This document shows, in pieces, positions 33,535-42,758 of a stretch of DNA of 64,000 bases (the stretch's first letter is position 1; each line of letters starts with the position of its first letter). The notes beneath the pieces are model-generated. The model saw only the letters and a list, made by a program, of their open reading frames with translations, was not told where the DNA came from and did not search any database. The stretch comes from an uncultured Lachnospiraceae bacterium. Its GTDB lineage: Bacteria; Bacillota; Clostridia; Lachnospirales; Lachnospiraceae. Position numbers and translations under genes: made by a program. The stretch is taken from positions 1-64,000 of the forward strand of contig ONEK01000005.1 of NCBI GenBank assembly GCA_900316855.1. Reading direction: 5' to 3'.

Positions 33535-35853
33535 ATGAAATTTACAGAGGGTTACTGGCTCCGCAAGGAGAATGTGCAGGCGTCCTATGCGACGCAGGCT
33601 TTTACGGTGGAGGAGATTCCGAACGGAATGCGTATCGCGGCGCCGGAGCGGCCGATCCTGACGAGGGCGGACGCACTGGACATGACGGTGCTGTACGTTG
33701 ACTTCGTCAGCTGCCGTCACAATGACATCGCTGTTACAGCGACGCACTTCGCGGGCTATGACACGAAGGAGCCGCGCTTCCCGCTGAATGAGGATCCGGA
33801 TCCGGTGACCGTGAAGGTGACGGACGAGGAAGCGGTCATGACCGCAGGGGATTTGACCGTGAGAGTCAACAGGAAGAGCTGGTGCTACCAGTTTGAGGCG
33901 GACGGAAGGGTCCTGACGACATCCGGTTTCCGCAATCTTGGCTACATGCGTGTCGACAAGGTTCCGACAAAGCTGAACATGGACCTGCATTATTTCGGGC
34001 AGGACTATCAGCCCTATATGGTGTCTGAGCTGTCCGTGAAGCCGGGAGAGACCATTTACGGACTCGGCGAGCGGTTTACGCCCTTTGTGAAAAACGGACA
34101 GGTCGTCGATCTGTGGAACGAGGACGGCGGTACTGCCAGCACCGTTTCCTATAAGAACATTCCCTTCTACATGTCCAGCGAAAGCTACGGCGTGTTCATT
34201 GACCACGCCGGGCAGGCTTCCGTGGAAATTTCCTCGGAGAAGGTCGAGTATGTCGGTGTCTCGGTTCCGGGCGAACAGCTTCGCTACCACCTGATTTACG
34301 GTAAGACACCGGCGGACATTCTTGACGTATATACTGCCCTGACGGGGCGCCCCGCGCTTCCGCCCGCCTGGAGCTTCGGCCTGTGGCTGTCCACGTCCTT
34401 CAAGCCCTCCTATGATGAGAAGACCACGGACCAGCTCGTCGAAGGCATGCAGTCGAGGAACATTCCCTTCCGCGTATTCCATTTCGACTGCTATTGGTTA
34501 AGAGGCCTTCACTGGTGTGATTTCACCTGGGACCCGGTGGCTTTCCCGGACCCGAAGAAGATTATTGACAAGTATCACGCGAAGGGCCTGAAGATCTGCT
34601 GCTGGATCAACCCTTATGTCGCACAGGACACGGAGATGTTCCGCGAAGGGAAGGAGAAGGGCTATTTCCTGATGCGTGCGGACGGAAAAGGTATCAAGCA
34701 GGTGGACAACTGGCAGCCGGGCCTGTCCGTCGTGGACTTCACAAATCCGGAGGCGGCAGCCTGGTACGCCGGCAAGGTAAAGGGCCTTCTGGAACTTGGC
34801 GTCGATGCCATCAAGACCGATTTCGGCGAGCGCATCCCGATTGACGTCCGGTACCATGACGGCAGCGATCCTGTCGCGATGCACAATTTTTACACCTATC
34901 TGTACAACCGGACCGTATTCCGCACGATCGAGCAGGAGAAGGGCACAAACAACGCCGTCCTGTTCGCGAGGAGCGCGACAGCGGGCTGTCAGCAGTTCCC
35001 GGTGCACTGGGGCGGCGACTGCTCCGCAACGTATGCGTCCATGGCGGAGACGCTGCACGCGGGGCTGTCGTTTGCAATGAGCGGCTTCGCGTTCTGGAGT
35101 CATGATATTTCCGGCTTCGAGTCGACGGCGACGCCGGACCTGTACAAGAGGTGGGTGCAGTTCGGTATCTTCTCCACGCATTCGCGCCTGCATGGCTCGG
35201 ATACCTACCGTGTTCCGTGGATCTTTGATGAAGAGTCCAACGATGTGGTGAGGTTCTTCTCGTCGTTAAAGTGCACGCTGATGCCGTACCTGTTCCGCAT
35301 GGCGGAGATTGCGCACGAGCACGGCACGCCGGTCATGCGGCCCATGCCGTTCGCGTTTCCCGGCGATCCTGCCTGCCAGTACCTGGACCTGCAGTACATG
35401 CTGGGCGATTCCATTCTGGTCGCTCCGATCTTCAACGACCGGTCGGAGGGAAGATTCTACCTGCCGGACGGAAAATGGATCGGACTCATTGATCACGAGA
35501 TCCTGGAGGGCGGACGCTGGTTTACGAAGAAGTACGACTACTTCGACCTGCCCGTCTTTGTGAAGGGCAACACCCTGCTGGCAGTCGGTTCAAACGGTGA
35601 AAAGCCGGATTACGACTATGCGGACGGCGTTACGATCCGCTATTACCTGCCGGAGGAGGATAAGCCGCAGGAGGTACAGGTTCCCGACCTCGACGGAAAG
35701 ACCGTCCTGAAAGTGTGTGCGGTCCGCAGGGGAAATGAAGTGTCGTTCACCGCGGACGGAAAACTGTCCGGCGCAAAGCTTGAGGTTTACACCGGGGACG
35801 GCAGGATCGTGAAGGCGGAATTCACGGAATCTGCCATGACAGTGGAAATCTGA
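33535..35853 (+). CDS. GH31 alpha-xylosidase (YicI-like)
   Basis: This 772-residue cytoplasmic glycosidase removes alpha-linked xylose, for example from isoprimeverose. It starts with the YicI-type MKFTEGYWLRKENV. The nucleophile is D429 in IKTDFGER and the acid/base is D495 in HWGGDCS, 66 residues apart as in YicI. FWSHDISGFES and SRLHGSDTYRVPW also match. No signal peptide is present. The gene follows the sugar transporter operon and likely acts on the imported oligosaccharide. GGAGGGAAATGCAGC before the ATG supplies the ribosome-binding site. Confidence 0.94.
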   Translation: MKFTEGYWLRKENVQASYATQAFTVEEIPNGMRIAAPERPILTRADALDMTVLYVDFVSCRHNDIAVTATHFAGYDTKEPRFPLNEDPDPVTVKVTDEEAVMTAGDLTVRVNRKSWCYQFEADGRVLTTSGFRNLGYMRVDKVPTKLNMDLHYFGQDYQPYMVSELSVKPGETIYGLGERFTPFVKNGQVVDLWNEDGGTASTVSYKNIPFYMSSESYGVFIDHAGQASVEISSEKVEYVGVSVPGEQLRYHLIYGKTPADILDVYTALTGRPALPPAWSFGLWLSTSFKPSYDEKTTDQLVEGMQSRNIPFRVFHFDCYWLRGLHWCDFTWDPVAFPDPKKIIDKYHAKGLKICCWINPYVAQDTEMFREGKEKGYFLMRADGKGIKQVDNWQPGLSVVDFTNPEAAAWYAGKVKGLLELGVDAIKTDFGERIPIDVRYHDGSDPVAMHNFYTYLYNRTVFRTIEQEKGTNNAVLFARSATAGCQQFPVHWGGDCSATYASMAETLHAGLSFAMSGFAFWSHDISGFESTATPDLYKRWVQFGIFSTHSRLHGSDTYRVPWIFDEESNDVVRFFSSLKCTLMPYLFRMAEIAHEHGTPVMRPMPFAFPGDPACQYLDLQYMLGDSILVAPIFNDRSEGRFYLPDGKWIGLIDHEILEGGRWFTKKYDYFDLPVFVKGNTLLAVGSNGEKPDYDYADGVTIRYYLPEEDKPQEVQVPDLDGKTVLKVCAVRRGNEVSFTADGKLSGAKLEVYTGDGRIVKAEFTESAMTVEI

Positions 35854-35972
35854 TGCCATGATTAAAGTGTCAAAGGTGCATACCGGGTCAGAATGACATA
35901 CATTCCCTGACGTTATCCTCTCGGGGAAACAGGTTGACTTGCAGATGCCAATTTCCTAAAATCTGTATATGC

Positions 35973-36005
35973 AAAGGCGCAGTGGAACTTCCACTGCGCC
36001 TTTTT
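35973..36005 (+). terminator. Terminator after the GH31 gene
   Basis: GGCGCAGTGG (35976-35985) and CCACTGCGCC (35991-36000) form a perfect stem followed by TTTTT. Confidence 0.9.
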
Positions 36006-36007
36006 GC

Positions 36008-36125
36008 AGCACCAGGGCCATAATGGACGCCGTGCCTTCACGGGGCGGCCATTAAGGCCCGCAGGAACAGCGGGAAGCTTTGCTTTGGGCTGTTCGCAGA
36101 TGCGAAAATCGAGCAGAGGGATGAC
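36008..36125. repeat. Repeat B, full copy (inverted) abutting the ATP-grasp gene
   Basis: Read on the minus strand the order of blocks matches 14971-15098: CTCGATTTTCGCA, TGCGAACAGC, GCTGTTC, then CACGGCGTCCATTA. On the plus strand its end reads AATCGAGCAGAGGGATGACA, so the repeat itself seems to provide the AGAGGG ribosome-binding site of the next gene. Confidence 0.7.
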
Positions 36126-36126
36126 A

Positions 36127-37455
36127 ATGATGGATCTTCATGAAATGGACCTGTTAAGGCATAAGGAGACGATGAACGAGCAGCTTGCCCGTTACGGTGT
36201 CCGCTTCGGTATTTACAGGAACAATGTTTTCCATGAGCAGCTGTTCCCCTATGATCCCATTCCGCGGGTCATCGACCGGCAAAACGCGGATTTTCTTGAG
36301 AAGGGACTTGCGCAGCGCGTCATGGCGCTGAACGCCTTCATCCTGGATATTTATGGGAAAAAACAGATCATTCACGACGGCGTGGTGCCGGAGGAGTTCG
36401 TCTTCGCAGGGAGCGGGTACCTTACGCAGTGTGAGGGCATGCAGCCGCCGAAGGGCGTGTGCAGCCATATATCAGGCATCGACCTGGTGCTCGGCAAGGA
36501 CGGGGAGTGGTACGTCCTCGAGGATAATCTCCGGATTCCGTCCGGCGCCTCCTATCCCATGATTGCCAGGGAGCTGGAGCGGCGGTGTTCCCCGAAGACG
36601 TTCCGGCAGTACCAGATTGAGGACAACCGGGATTATGCGGCGCTGCTTCGCGGGGTCATGGACTATGTGTCAACGGAGGGCGTACCCGTGATCCTGACGC
36701 CCGGCCGCTATAACGCCGCCTATTTCGAGCACTCGTATCTTGCGGAGAAAACGGGCGCCCGACTTGTCTCCGGCCAGGACCTGTTTGTGGAGGACAATAT
36801 TCTGTACAGGAGGACTTTTGACGGAGGGAAGGAACGGGTCGGTGCGGTTTACCGGAGGCTTGGCGATGATTTCCTGGATCCGCTGAATTTCCGCCCGGAT
36901 TCGCTCATCGGCGTGCCGCATATCTTCGATGCATTCCGCGCGGGCAATGTTGCTATCATGAATACGCCGGGCAACGGCGTCGCGGACGACAAGGGCATTT
37001 ATTATTTTGTTCCGAAGATGGTCCGCTATTACCTGAATGAGGAGCCGATCCTGCAGAACGCGCCGACGTTCCTGCCGTTCTACGGGGAGGATATGAAGTA
37101 TGTTCTGGAGCATTTCGACGAGCTGGTCCTGAAGGATGTGGCGGAGGCAGGTGGCTACGGCGTGCGGTTCGCCAACACCATGACCGCCGGGGAAAAGGAG
37201 GATTTCATCCGGCTTCTTAAAAAGGAGCCGCGGCGTTTCATCGCACAGAGGGTCGTGGACTTTCAGGAGATCGAGACCTGCAGCGGGGACGGGTATGTTC
37301 CCAGAAAAGCGGACCTGCGCGCGTTTGTCCTGTACGGGGAGAAGCCGGTTGTCTGGAAGAGCGGTCTCACAAGGTTCACGACCAATCCGGATTCCTACAT
37401 TGTCAATTCGTCCCAGGGAGGAGGTTTCAAGGATACATGGGTACTGTCTCAGTAG
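36127..37455 (+). CDS. Circularly permuted ATP-grasp ligase
   Basis: This 442-residue enzyme is of the circularly permuted ATP-grasp type (DUF404/DUF407). Visible parts are RVIDRQNADFLEKGLAQR, the SGIDLVLGKDGEWYVLEDNLRIPSGASY ATP/Mg region and the permuted segments DELVLKDVAEAGGYGVRF and RRFIAQRVVDFQ. Such enzymes are thought to join amino acids or peptides through acyl phosphates; the product is unknown. ATGs at 36121, 36127 and 36130 are possible; 36127 has the best spacing from AGAGGG. Its 3' end overlaps the alpha-E gene by 19 bases. The conserved trio with alpha-E and transglutaminase follows. Confidence 0.9.
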   Translation: MMDLHEMDLLRHKETMNEQLARYGVRFGIYRNNVFHEQLFPYDPIPRVIDRQNADFLEKGLAQRVMALNAFILDIYGKKQIIHDGVVPEEFVFAGSGYLTQCEGMQPPKGVCSHISGIDLVLGKDGEWYVLEDNLRIPSGASYPMIARELERRCSPKTFRQYQIEDNRDYAALLRGVMDYVSTEGVPVILTPGRYNAAYFEHSYLAEKTGARLVSGQDLFVEDNILYRRTFDGGKERVGAVYRRLGDDFLDPLNFRPDSLIGVPHIFDAFRAGNVAIMNTPGNGVADDKGIYYFVPKMVRYYLNEEPILQNAPTFLPFYGEDMKYVLEHFDELVLKDVAEAGGYGVRFANTMTAGEKEDFIRLLKKEPRRFIAQRVVDFQEIETCSGDGYVPRKADLRAFVLYGEKPVVWKSGLTRFTTNPDSYIVNSSQGGGFKDTWVLSQ

Positions 37456-38096
37456 CACAGATGGATGAGCTGTTCTGGCTCGGGCGTTACACGGAGCGGG
37501 TCTATACGACGATTCACCTCTATATCCGTTATTATGATGAAATGATTGAGCGTGCAAATCTCTTCGCGGACTTCTGCAGCCGAATGGAGATTCCGAATAT
37601 CTACGCGTCTCGGGAGGACTTCGTGAAGCGGTACGGCTATGACGAATCGAATCCGGACTCTCTGGCCAGCAACCTGCAGCGGGGGTATGACAACGCGATA
37701 ATTCTGCGCGAGGTGATCGGATCGGATTCCCTGGCCTATATCCAGCTTGCGGTCTACGCGATCCACAAGGCGGCGCGCTCCGACGCGCCGGTCATTGAGC
37801 TGCAGAAGGTCTGTGACAATATTCTGGCGTTCTGGGGCATCATCGATGACGGCAGCTCCCCGCAGGTGCGGGACCTGATCCGCCTTGGCAGACGGATCGA
37901 GCGGGTGGATCTGTATGCGAGGATGCATTACGAGAGCGGCAAAATGAAGGAGGCAATCGGCAGGCTTGTCCATGACAAGCTCGTCACCGGTTTCGGAAAC
38001 GGCAGCAGTGAAAAGGCTGCAGGACTGGAAAAATATCTTGACAACATTCCGCTGGATTATCACGATATAGTAGTTCGGGCAGAAAATCTTTTTTGA
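37437..38096 (+). CDS. Alpha-E domain protein (DUF403), short version
   Basis: This 219-residue all-helical protein starts with the family signature QMDELFWLGRYTERV. The next conserved segments are NLQRGYDNAIILREVIGSD and RDLIRLGRRIERVDLYARMHY. Alpha-E proteins are nearly always encoded next to the permuted ATP-grasp ligase and are assumed to be its partner, with unknown chemistry. Typical members are around 300 residues, so this one lacks part of the usual middle. It overlaps the ligase gene by 19 bases, which indicates tight coupling. Confidence 0.88.
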   Translation: MGTVSVAQMDELFWLGRYTERVYTTIHLYIRYYDEMIERANLFADFCSRMEIPNIYASREDFVKRYGYDESNPDSLASNLQRGYDNAIILREVIGSDSLAYIQLAVYAIHKAARSDAPVIELQKVCDNILAFWGIIDDGSSPQVRDLIRLGRRIERVDLYARMHYESGKMKEAIGRLVHDKLVTGFGNGSSEKAAGLEKYLDNIPLDYHDIVVRAENLF

Positions 38097-38135
38097 CATC
38101 TTCAGGAAACTACGGGGGAAGCCTGAAACTAAATC

Positions 38136-38945
38136 ATGATAAAGTTTGCTTACAGGATGAATCTTGCGTTTGACCGGCTGGTTCATGAGCACCACTTTAC
38201 CCTGAAATGCATACCGGCCTCCAGCACGAGACAGACGGTTACGGATATAAACTTTCAGGTGGACCCGCTTACACCGGTCTGGTACGGCGGGGACGGGTTT
38301 GGGAACCGTAAGGCCATGGGCTATATACGGGACGTCCATGACCATCTGAACATCGCGGTCAGCGGAAAAGCGCAGATTGCAGGCAGCCGCACTTCAGACC
38401 CGCGAAAGGACGCCACGGATGTCATCCTCATGAAATATCCGACGACGCTGACAAAGGCAGGACCTGCGGTCCGTGCACTCCTTGAGAGCGCGGCAAACGC
38501 CTGCCGGCTGACCGGGTCAGCCGGGGATGTACATGACTTTGCTTCCTGCGTGATGCGTGCGGTGCATGGCTATATGACCTACGCACCCGGGAGAACCTGG
38601 ATTGACACGGACGCAGAAGAAGCGGCGGCAGCAGGGCAGGGTGTCTGCCAGGATTACGCGCACATCATGCTGGCGATACTCCGGCTGCAGGGAATTCCCT
38701 GCCGCTATGTCTGCGGAATTCTTTCCGGAGAAGGTGCATCCCACGCCTGGGTTGAAGTATGGGAGGAGGACGGCTGGACAGGGTATGATCCGACGAACGA
38801 GATCCCGGCGGACCGCCGTCATCTGGTACTATCCTGCGGGAGGGACGCAGGCGACTGTGAGATCAACCGCGGGATTCTGTTCGCGGCAGACGGAGGTCTT
38901 CTTCACCAGACGCAGACCGTGACCTCCCTGCTGCAGGAATTATAA
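38136..38945 (+). CDS. Transglutaminase-like cysteine peptidase of the ATP-grasp cluster
   Basis: This 269-residue protein has an N-terminal beta-rich domain and a transglutaminase core. The catalytic Cys is C171 in GQGVCQDYAHIML, the His is in GASHAWVEVW and the Asp in TGYDPTNEI. No signal peptide is visible, so it acts in the cytoplasm. In the published cluster type it is thought to cut or exchange the peptide or amide bond made by the ATP-grasp/alpha-E pair. The gene follows the alpha-E gene by 39 bases. Confidence 0.92.
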   Translation: MIKFAYRMNLAFDRLVHEHHFTLKCIPASSTRQTVTDINFQVDPLTPVWYGGDGFGNRKAMGYIRDVHDHLNIAVSGKAQIAGSRTSDPRKDATDVILMKYPTTLTKAGPAVRALLESAANACRLTGSAGDVHDFASCVMRAVHGYMTYAPGRTWIDTDAEEAAAAGQGVCQDYAHIMLAILRLQGIPCRYVCGILSGEGASHAWVEVWEEDGWTGYDPTNEIPADRRHLVLSCGRDAGDCEINRGILFAADGGLLHQTQTVTSLLQEL

Positions 38946-38973
38946 GCCTGTAAACCAGCGGGAAGGGCATAAT

Positions 38974-39993
38974 ATGATTGAGACAATAGCATCCGTGGAA
39001 TTGCCGGCAGATGAAGCACTGCGCATTCGTAAGCAGAGGATTGTTCCGGTGTCCCTGACGGATCCGGACTGCGGGCAGGGGACGGAAGGATCCGCCGGTA
39101 AGGAAAAGCTCAAGAGGATCAGCATCGTGACGGGAATCCACGGCGATGAGCTCGAGGGGCAGTACGTCGCCTATGCTCTGCAGCAGCGGATCAGACGGCA
39201 GCCGGAGGCACTGCACGGGATTGTAGACATTTACCCTGCCATGAATCCGATGGGGATCGACACGATCACGCGGGGACTCCCGGATTTCGATCTGGACATG
39301 AACCGTATTTTTCCCGGGGATGAGGCGGGTGACATGTACGAGCATCTCGCGGACGCCATTGTCCGGGACGTCGAGGGATCGGATCTGGCCATCGATATCC
39401 ATGCGAGCAATATTTATCTGACAGAGGTCCCGCAGATCCGGATCAATATCCTGACGCAAAGGAGGCTCCTGCCGCTTGCATCGACCATGAATGTGGATTT
39501 CATCTGGATTCATGAGAACGCGACTGTTCTGGAATCCACGTTTGCATACACCATGAATTCGCGGAGGGTTCCGACGCTGGTCGTCGAGATGGGCGTCGGC
39601 ATGCGGATTACCCGCGGATACGGTGAACAGCTGATAGAAGGAATTCTGGAGACCATGAAGGGTCTGGGGATGTGGAGCGGCCGGACCTGCCCTGTCCGCA
39701 AGCCGATGATCTCGCGTGATCCGCAGGACGTCGTATTCCTGAATGCCCCGGCAAGCGGATTGTTCATCAAGAACCTGGAGGCAGGTGCAAACGTGCACCG
39801 GGGAGACCGGATCGGTGCACTCGTCAATCCGCTGTCCGGTGAGATAATTCAGGACATCACGGCTCCGTGCGACGGGTGGCTGTTTACAATCCGTGAGTAT
39901 CCTGTCGTACAGGAGGGGTCCCTCATGGGACGAATCCTGCGCGGTAAGGAATATCACGTCAGCATGCAGGACAGGCAGGAAGAGAATATCTGA
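38974..39993 (+). CDS. M14-type deacylase (AstE/AspA-like), zinc site intact
   Basis: This 339-residue member of the succinylglutamate desuccinylase/aspartoacylase family has zinc ligands H56 and E59 (GIHGDELEG) and H143 (DIHASN). LDMNRIFPG and the catalytic-type Glu in VVEMGVGMR are also present, and a beta-rich C-terminal domain begins near PASGLFI. It would cleave an amide between an acyl group and an amino acid. It follows the transglutaminase by 28 bases and precedes a homologue without zinc ligands, so it is probably part of the same pathway. The start has GGAAGG upstream. Confidence 0.88.
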   Translation: MIETIASVELPADEALRIRKQRIVPVSLTDPDCGQGTEGSAGKEKLKRISIVTGIHGDELEGQYVAYALQQRIRRQPEALHGIVDIYPAMNPMGIDTITRGLPDFDLDMNRIFPGDEAGDMYEHLADAIVRDVEGSDLAIDIHASNIYLTEVPQIRINILTQRRLLPLASTMNVDFIWIHENATVLESTFAYTMNSRRVPTLVVEMGVGMRITRGYGEQLIEGILETMKGLGMWSGRTCPVRKPMISRDPQDVVFLNAPASGLFIKNLEAGANVHRGDRIGALVNPLSGEIIQDITAPCDGWLFTIREYPVVQEGSLMGRILRGKEYHVSMQDRQEENI

Positions 39994-40008
39994 CAACCGG
40001 ATCATGCC

Positions 40009-40956
40009 ATGAAAGAATTTGATGTTTTTACCATAAAATCCATCTACCGGGATGACTTCCGGGTCCGCGGCTATCAGTTCGGCGAAGGAGAGAAAACGCT
40101 CTGCATTGTCGGAGCCATGCGGGGAAATGAGCAGCAGCAGCTGTATATCAGCTCGCGCATCGTAAAACGCCTCTCCGAGCTCGAGAGCCGGGGCATGCTG
40201 GACCCTGCAAAGGAGGTGCTCGTCATCCCCTGCTGCAACCCATATTCCGTCAATATCTCCAAGCGCTTCTGGACGATTGACAATACGGACATCAACCGGA
40301 TGTTCCCGGGATATAATGAGGGGGAAACCACGCAGCGGATTGCAGCCGGTATTTTCAGCAGCGCACAGCAGTATTCCTGCGGGATCCAGTTCGCTTCCTT
40401 CTATCTGAAGGGAACGTTTGCACCGCATGTGCGGATGATGGAAACCGGCTTCGAGGACGTCGGAATGGCCATGAAATTCGGCTTTCCCTATGTCGTCATC
40501 CGCAAGCCGCGCCCGTTTGATACCACAACACTGAACTACAACTGGCAGATCTGGAACACGAGTGCATTCTCGCTCTATACAACGACAACCGAGTCCATCG
40601 ATCCGGTGAGTGCAAGCCGGGCTGTGGAAGCGATCATCCGGTTCCTTGGCGTAATCGGGGTCGTCCGGGGCGGCAGTGCCAAGACGTCTGTACAGGAAGA
40701 TCAGGGAGCGGGGCCGCTCGTTGTGCACGACGAGAACCTGCTGAACCTGCGTGCAGACTGCGCAGGGTTTTTCGAAACCTATGTGAAGGCGGGGGATCCT
40801 GTCCGGAAGGGGCAGCTGCTGGCAATCCTCACAGACCCCTATGAGGGAACGGAGAAGAGCCGTATCACCGCCCCGGAGGACGGGGCGGTTCTGTTCATGC
40901 ATCTGCCGGGCCTCGCCTATGCGGACACCTCCCTGTTCCGGCTGATTGTCCGGTAA
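40009..40956 (+). CDS. M14-type deacylase homologue lacking zinc ligands
   Basis: These 315 residues follow the same fold as the preceding protein: AMRGNEQQQ stands where GIHGDELEG should be and IQFASFY where DIHASN should be. Thus the two zinc-binding His are replaced by R38 and F128, while E41 and the NRMFPG motif remain. It may be a catalytically dead partner or a subunit that binds the substrate. A C-terminal beta domain with KAGDPVRKGQLLAIL matches the biotinyl-like fold of the family. The gene is 15 bases from the previous stop. Confidence 0.85.
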   Translation: MKEFDVFTIKSIYRDDFRVRGYQFGEGEKTLCIVGAMRGNEQQQLYISSRIVKRLSELESRGMLDPAKEVLVIPCCNPYSVNISKRFWTIDNTDINRMFPGYNEGETTQRIAAGIFSSAQQYSCGIQFASFYLKGTFAPHVRMMETGFEDVGMAMKFGFPYVVIRKPRPFDTTTLNYNWQIWNTSAFSLYTTTTESIDPVSASRAVEAIIRFLGVIGVVRGGSAKTSVQEDQGAGPLVVHDENLLNLRADCAGFFETYVKAGDPVRKGQLLAILTDPYEGTEKSRITAPEDGAVLFMHLPGLAYADTSLFRLIVR

Positions 40957-41057
40957 GCCCGGAGCCCTGCTGATCCGGAGCTGACGCAGACGGGCGGCGT
41001 GCGGTATCGGGCCGGGGATCACAGGATGGCAAAGCTGCATGGAACACGGAGGGAAAC

Positions 41058-42137
41058 GTGACACAGGAACAGTTTGATGAAGCACTGCTGGAAGCGGAGA
41101 AGCTCCGCACCGGATGGAAGATTTCCGACGATCTTCGGGACGAGGGGCTTGAGCTTCCAGGGGATGTAAAGAGTATCCGCAGCCTTCTCTACGGCCCTTA
41201 CGGGCACTGGAACCTGTTCGACATCTATCTGCCGAAGGCGCAGGACGGGAAGGAAGCAATACTTCCTGTCATCGTCAGTATCCACGGAGGAGGCTGGCAG
41301 TACGGGGACAAGGAGCTGTACCGGCCGTACTGCATGAGCCTTGCACAGCGGGGCTTTGCTGTTGTCAGCTTTAATTACCGCCTCGCACCGGAGGACCCGT
41401 TCCCGGCAGCCTTCCTTGACGTGAACCGGATGTTTGCCTGGATTGCACGGAACGGGGAACGCTTCCATCTGGACCGGAATCGCGTTTTCATCGTCGGGGA
41501 TTCCGCGGGGGCGCAGATGGCATCGTGGTACGCGACCCTTCTGACCAGTGCGTCCTTCCGGGAGCTGTACGCCTCCTCGTTCCCGCTTGCGGGCGCGCGG
41601 CATCAGGCCGTTCCCTTTACGAAGGAGCAGTACGGGGAGGCCGGGATTGCCGAAAGACTGTGGAAGGACATTCCGGAGGACAGCATGGTGCCGGATGAGC
41701 GGACGGGCTTTACAGTCCCTGCGGATCGGCTCCATGTCAGAGGTGTCGCGCTGAACTGCGGCGTCTACGATGTGTTGACCAATATGGTAAACGAAGTGGA
41801 CTCGTATTTCCTGCATTTCCTCGGGGAACTTGCGGAAGAGTCGGATAGCCGCAAGCTTACGCTGAAACTGGTTGACTCATACGGTCATCAGACAAAGGAT
41901 TTCCCTCCCGCCTTCATCATGAGCGCGGCAAACGATTTCCTGCTCCCGTGTGCGGAGCCGATGGCGGACCACCTGAAGGCTCTCGGCGTGAAGACGTCGC
42001 TCCATATTTACGGGCAGAAGCATCAGCTGTTTATGGGACATGTCTTTCATGTGAACCTGAAGCTCAGGGAGGCCGCCGTCTGCAATGACGAGGAATGTGC
42101 CTTCTTCCGTTCGCTTGCGGCTGACAGCTCGTCGTGA
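41058..42137 (+). CDS. Alpha/beta-hydrolase esterase (HSL/BD-FAE-like)
   Basis: The oxyanion-hole motif HGGGWQYG and the nucleophile elbow GDSAGAQMA are clear in this 359-residue protein. The catalytic Asp is near SAANDF and the His in KHQLFMGH. No signal peptide is visible, so it is cytoplasmic. It starts at GTG 41058, eleven bases after GGAGGG. It may be the last gene of the ATP-grasp cluster (101 bases after the previous stop), acting on an ester or lactone product; this is inference. The substrate is unknown. Confidence 0.88.
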   Translation: MTQEQFDEALLEAEKLRTGWKISDDLRDEGLELPGDVKSIRSLLYGPYGHWNLFDIYLPKAQDGKEAILPVIVSIHGGGWQYGDKELYRPYCMSLAQRGFAVVSFNYRLAPEDPFPAAFLDVNRMFAWIARNGERFHLDRNRVFIVGDSAGAQMASWYATLLTSASFRELYASSFPLAGARHQAVPFTKEQYGEAGIAERLWKDIPEDSMVPDERTGFTVPADRLHVRGVALNCGVYDVLTNMVNEVDSYFLHFLGELAEESDSRKLTLKLVDSYGHQTKDFPPAFIMSAANDFLLPCAEPMADHLKALGVKTSLHIYGQKHQLFMGHVFHVNLKLREAAVCNDEECAFFRSLAADSSS

Positions 42138-42343
42138 CGCGTGTCCGGGAATCGTTCTCCGCGGGATCACGTTCCGGGGTATTTCAGGAAATGACCCTGC
42201 GGCGGATCTGATTTCGGGGCCTGCCTGTGTCATTTTTTATGTTCAGGGCGTATGATAGAGATGTAGTGAAATCCGTCCGCCTGTGCGGACGGACATCACC
42301 GCGGAGCGCCGCGGTGCAGATTTTTGTTCAAGGAGGTTACACT

Positions 42344-42721
42344 ATGCTGTTTTACAGGTGCCAGGGCTGTGGCAATTTCGTGACGTTCCTCACGGAGAAA
42401 ACCGCGTGCACACCCAAGTGCTGCGGCGAGACAATGACAGAGCTCGTTCCGAACACGTCGGACGGTGCGGGTGAGAAGCATGTACCGGTTGTGACCGTGG
42501 AGGGGAATAAGGTCACCGTGAAGATCGGTGCCGCGGAGCACCCGATGCTGGAGGCTCATTATATCCAGTTCGTCGTTCTGGAGACAGAACACGGTTATCA
42601 GAAAAAGGACTTAAAGCCCGGCGAGAAGCCGGAGGCGGTCTTCGCCCTTGCGGAGGGCGAGAAGCCGGTTGCTGCTTATGAATACTGCAACCTTCACGGA
42701 CTCTGGAAGGCGGAGATCTGA
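42344..42721 (+). CDS. Desulfoferrodoxin (superoxide reductase)
   Basis: This 125-residue protein reduces superoxide to peroxide without making oxygen. The N-terminal desulforedoxin iron site has C6, C9, C26 and C27. The catalytic iron centre has H46 (with E44 and K45), H66, H72, C115 and H118, so both centres are complete. The start follows AAGGAGG by seven bases; the open frame upstream is not part of the family. Rubredoxin (3.3 kb) is its usual electron donor. A copy of repeat A follows. Confidence 0.96.
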   Translation: MLFYRCQGCGNFVTFLTEKTACTPKCCGETMTELVPNTSDGAGEKHVPVVTVEGNKVTVKIGAAEHPMLEAHYIQFVVLETEHGYQKKDLKPGEKPEAVFALAEGEKPVAAYEYCNLHGLWKAEI

Positions 42722-42758
42722 ACCTGCTTTCCGGTTCCTGAAGGGAGCCCCGGCGGCT

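Noticed and set aside
38863-41259. Very long open frame on the minus strand opposite the M14 genes
   Set aside because: It is the shadow of three well supported plus-strand genes; the translation is His/Arg/Pro-rich with no recognisable domain and no ribosome-binding site.
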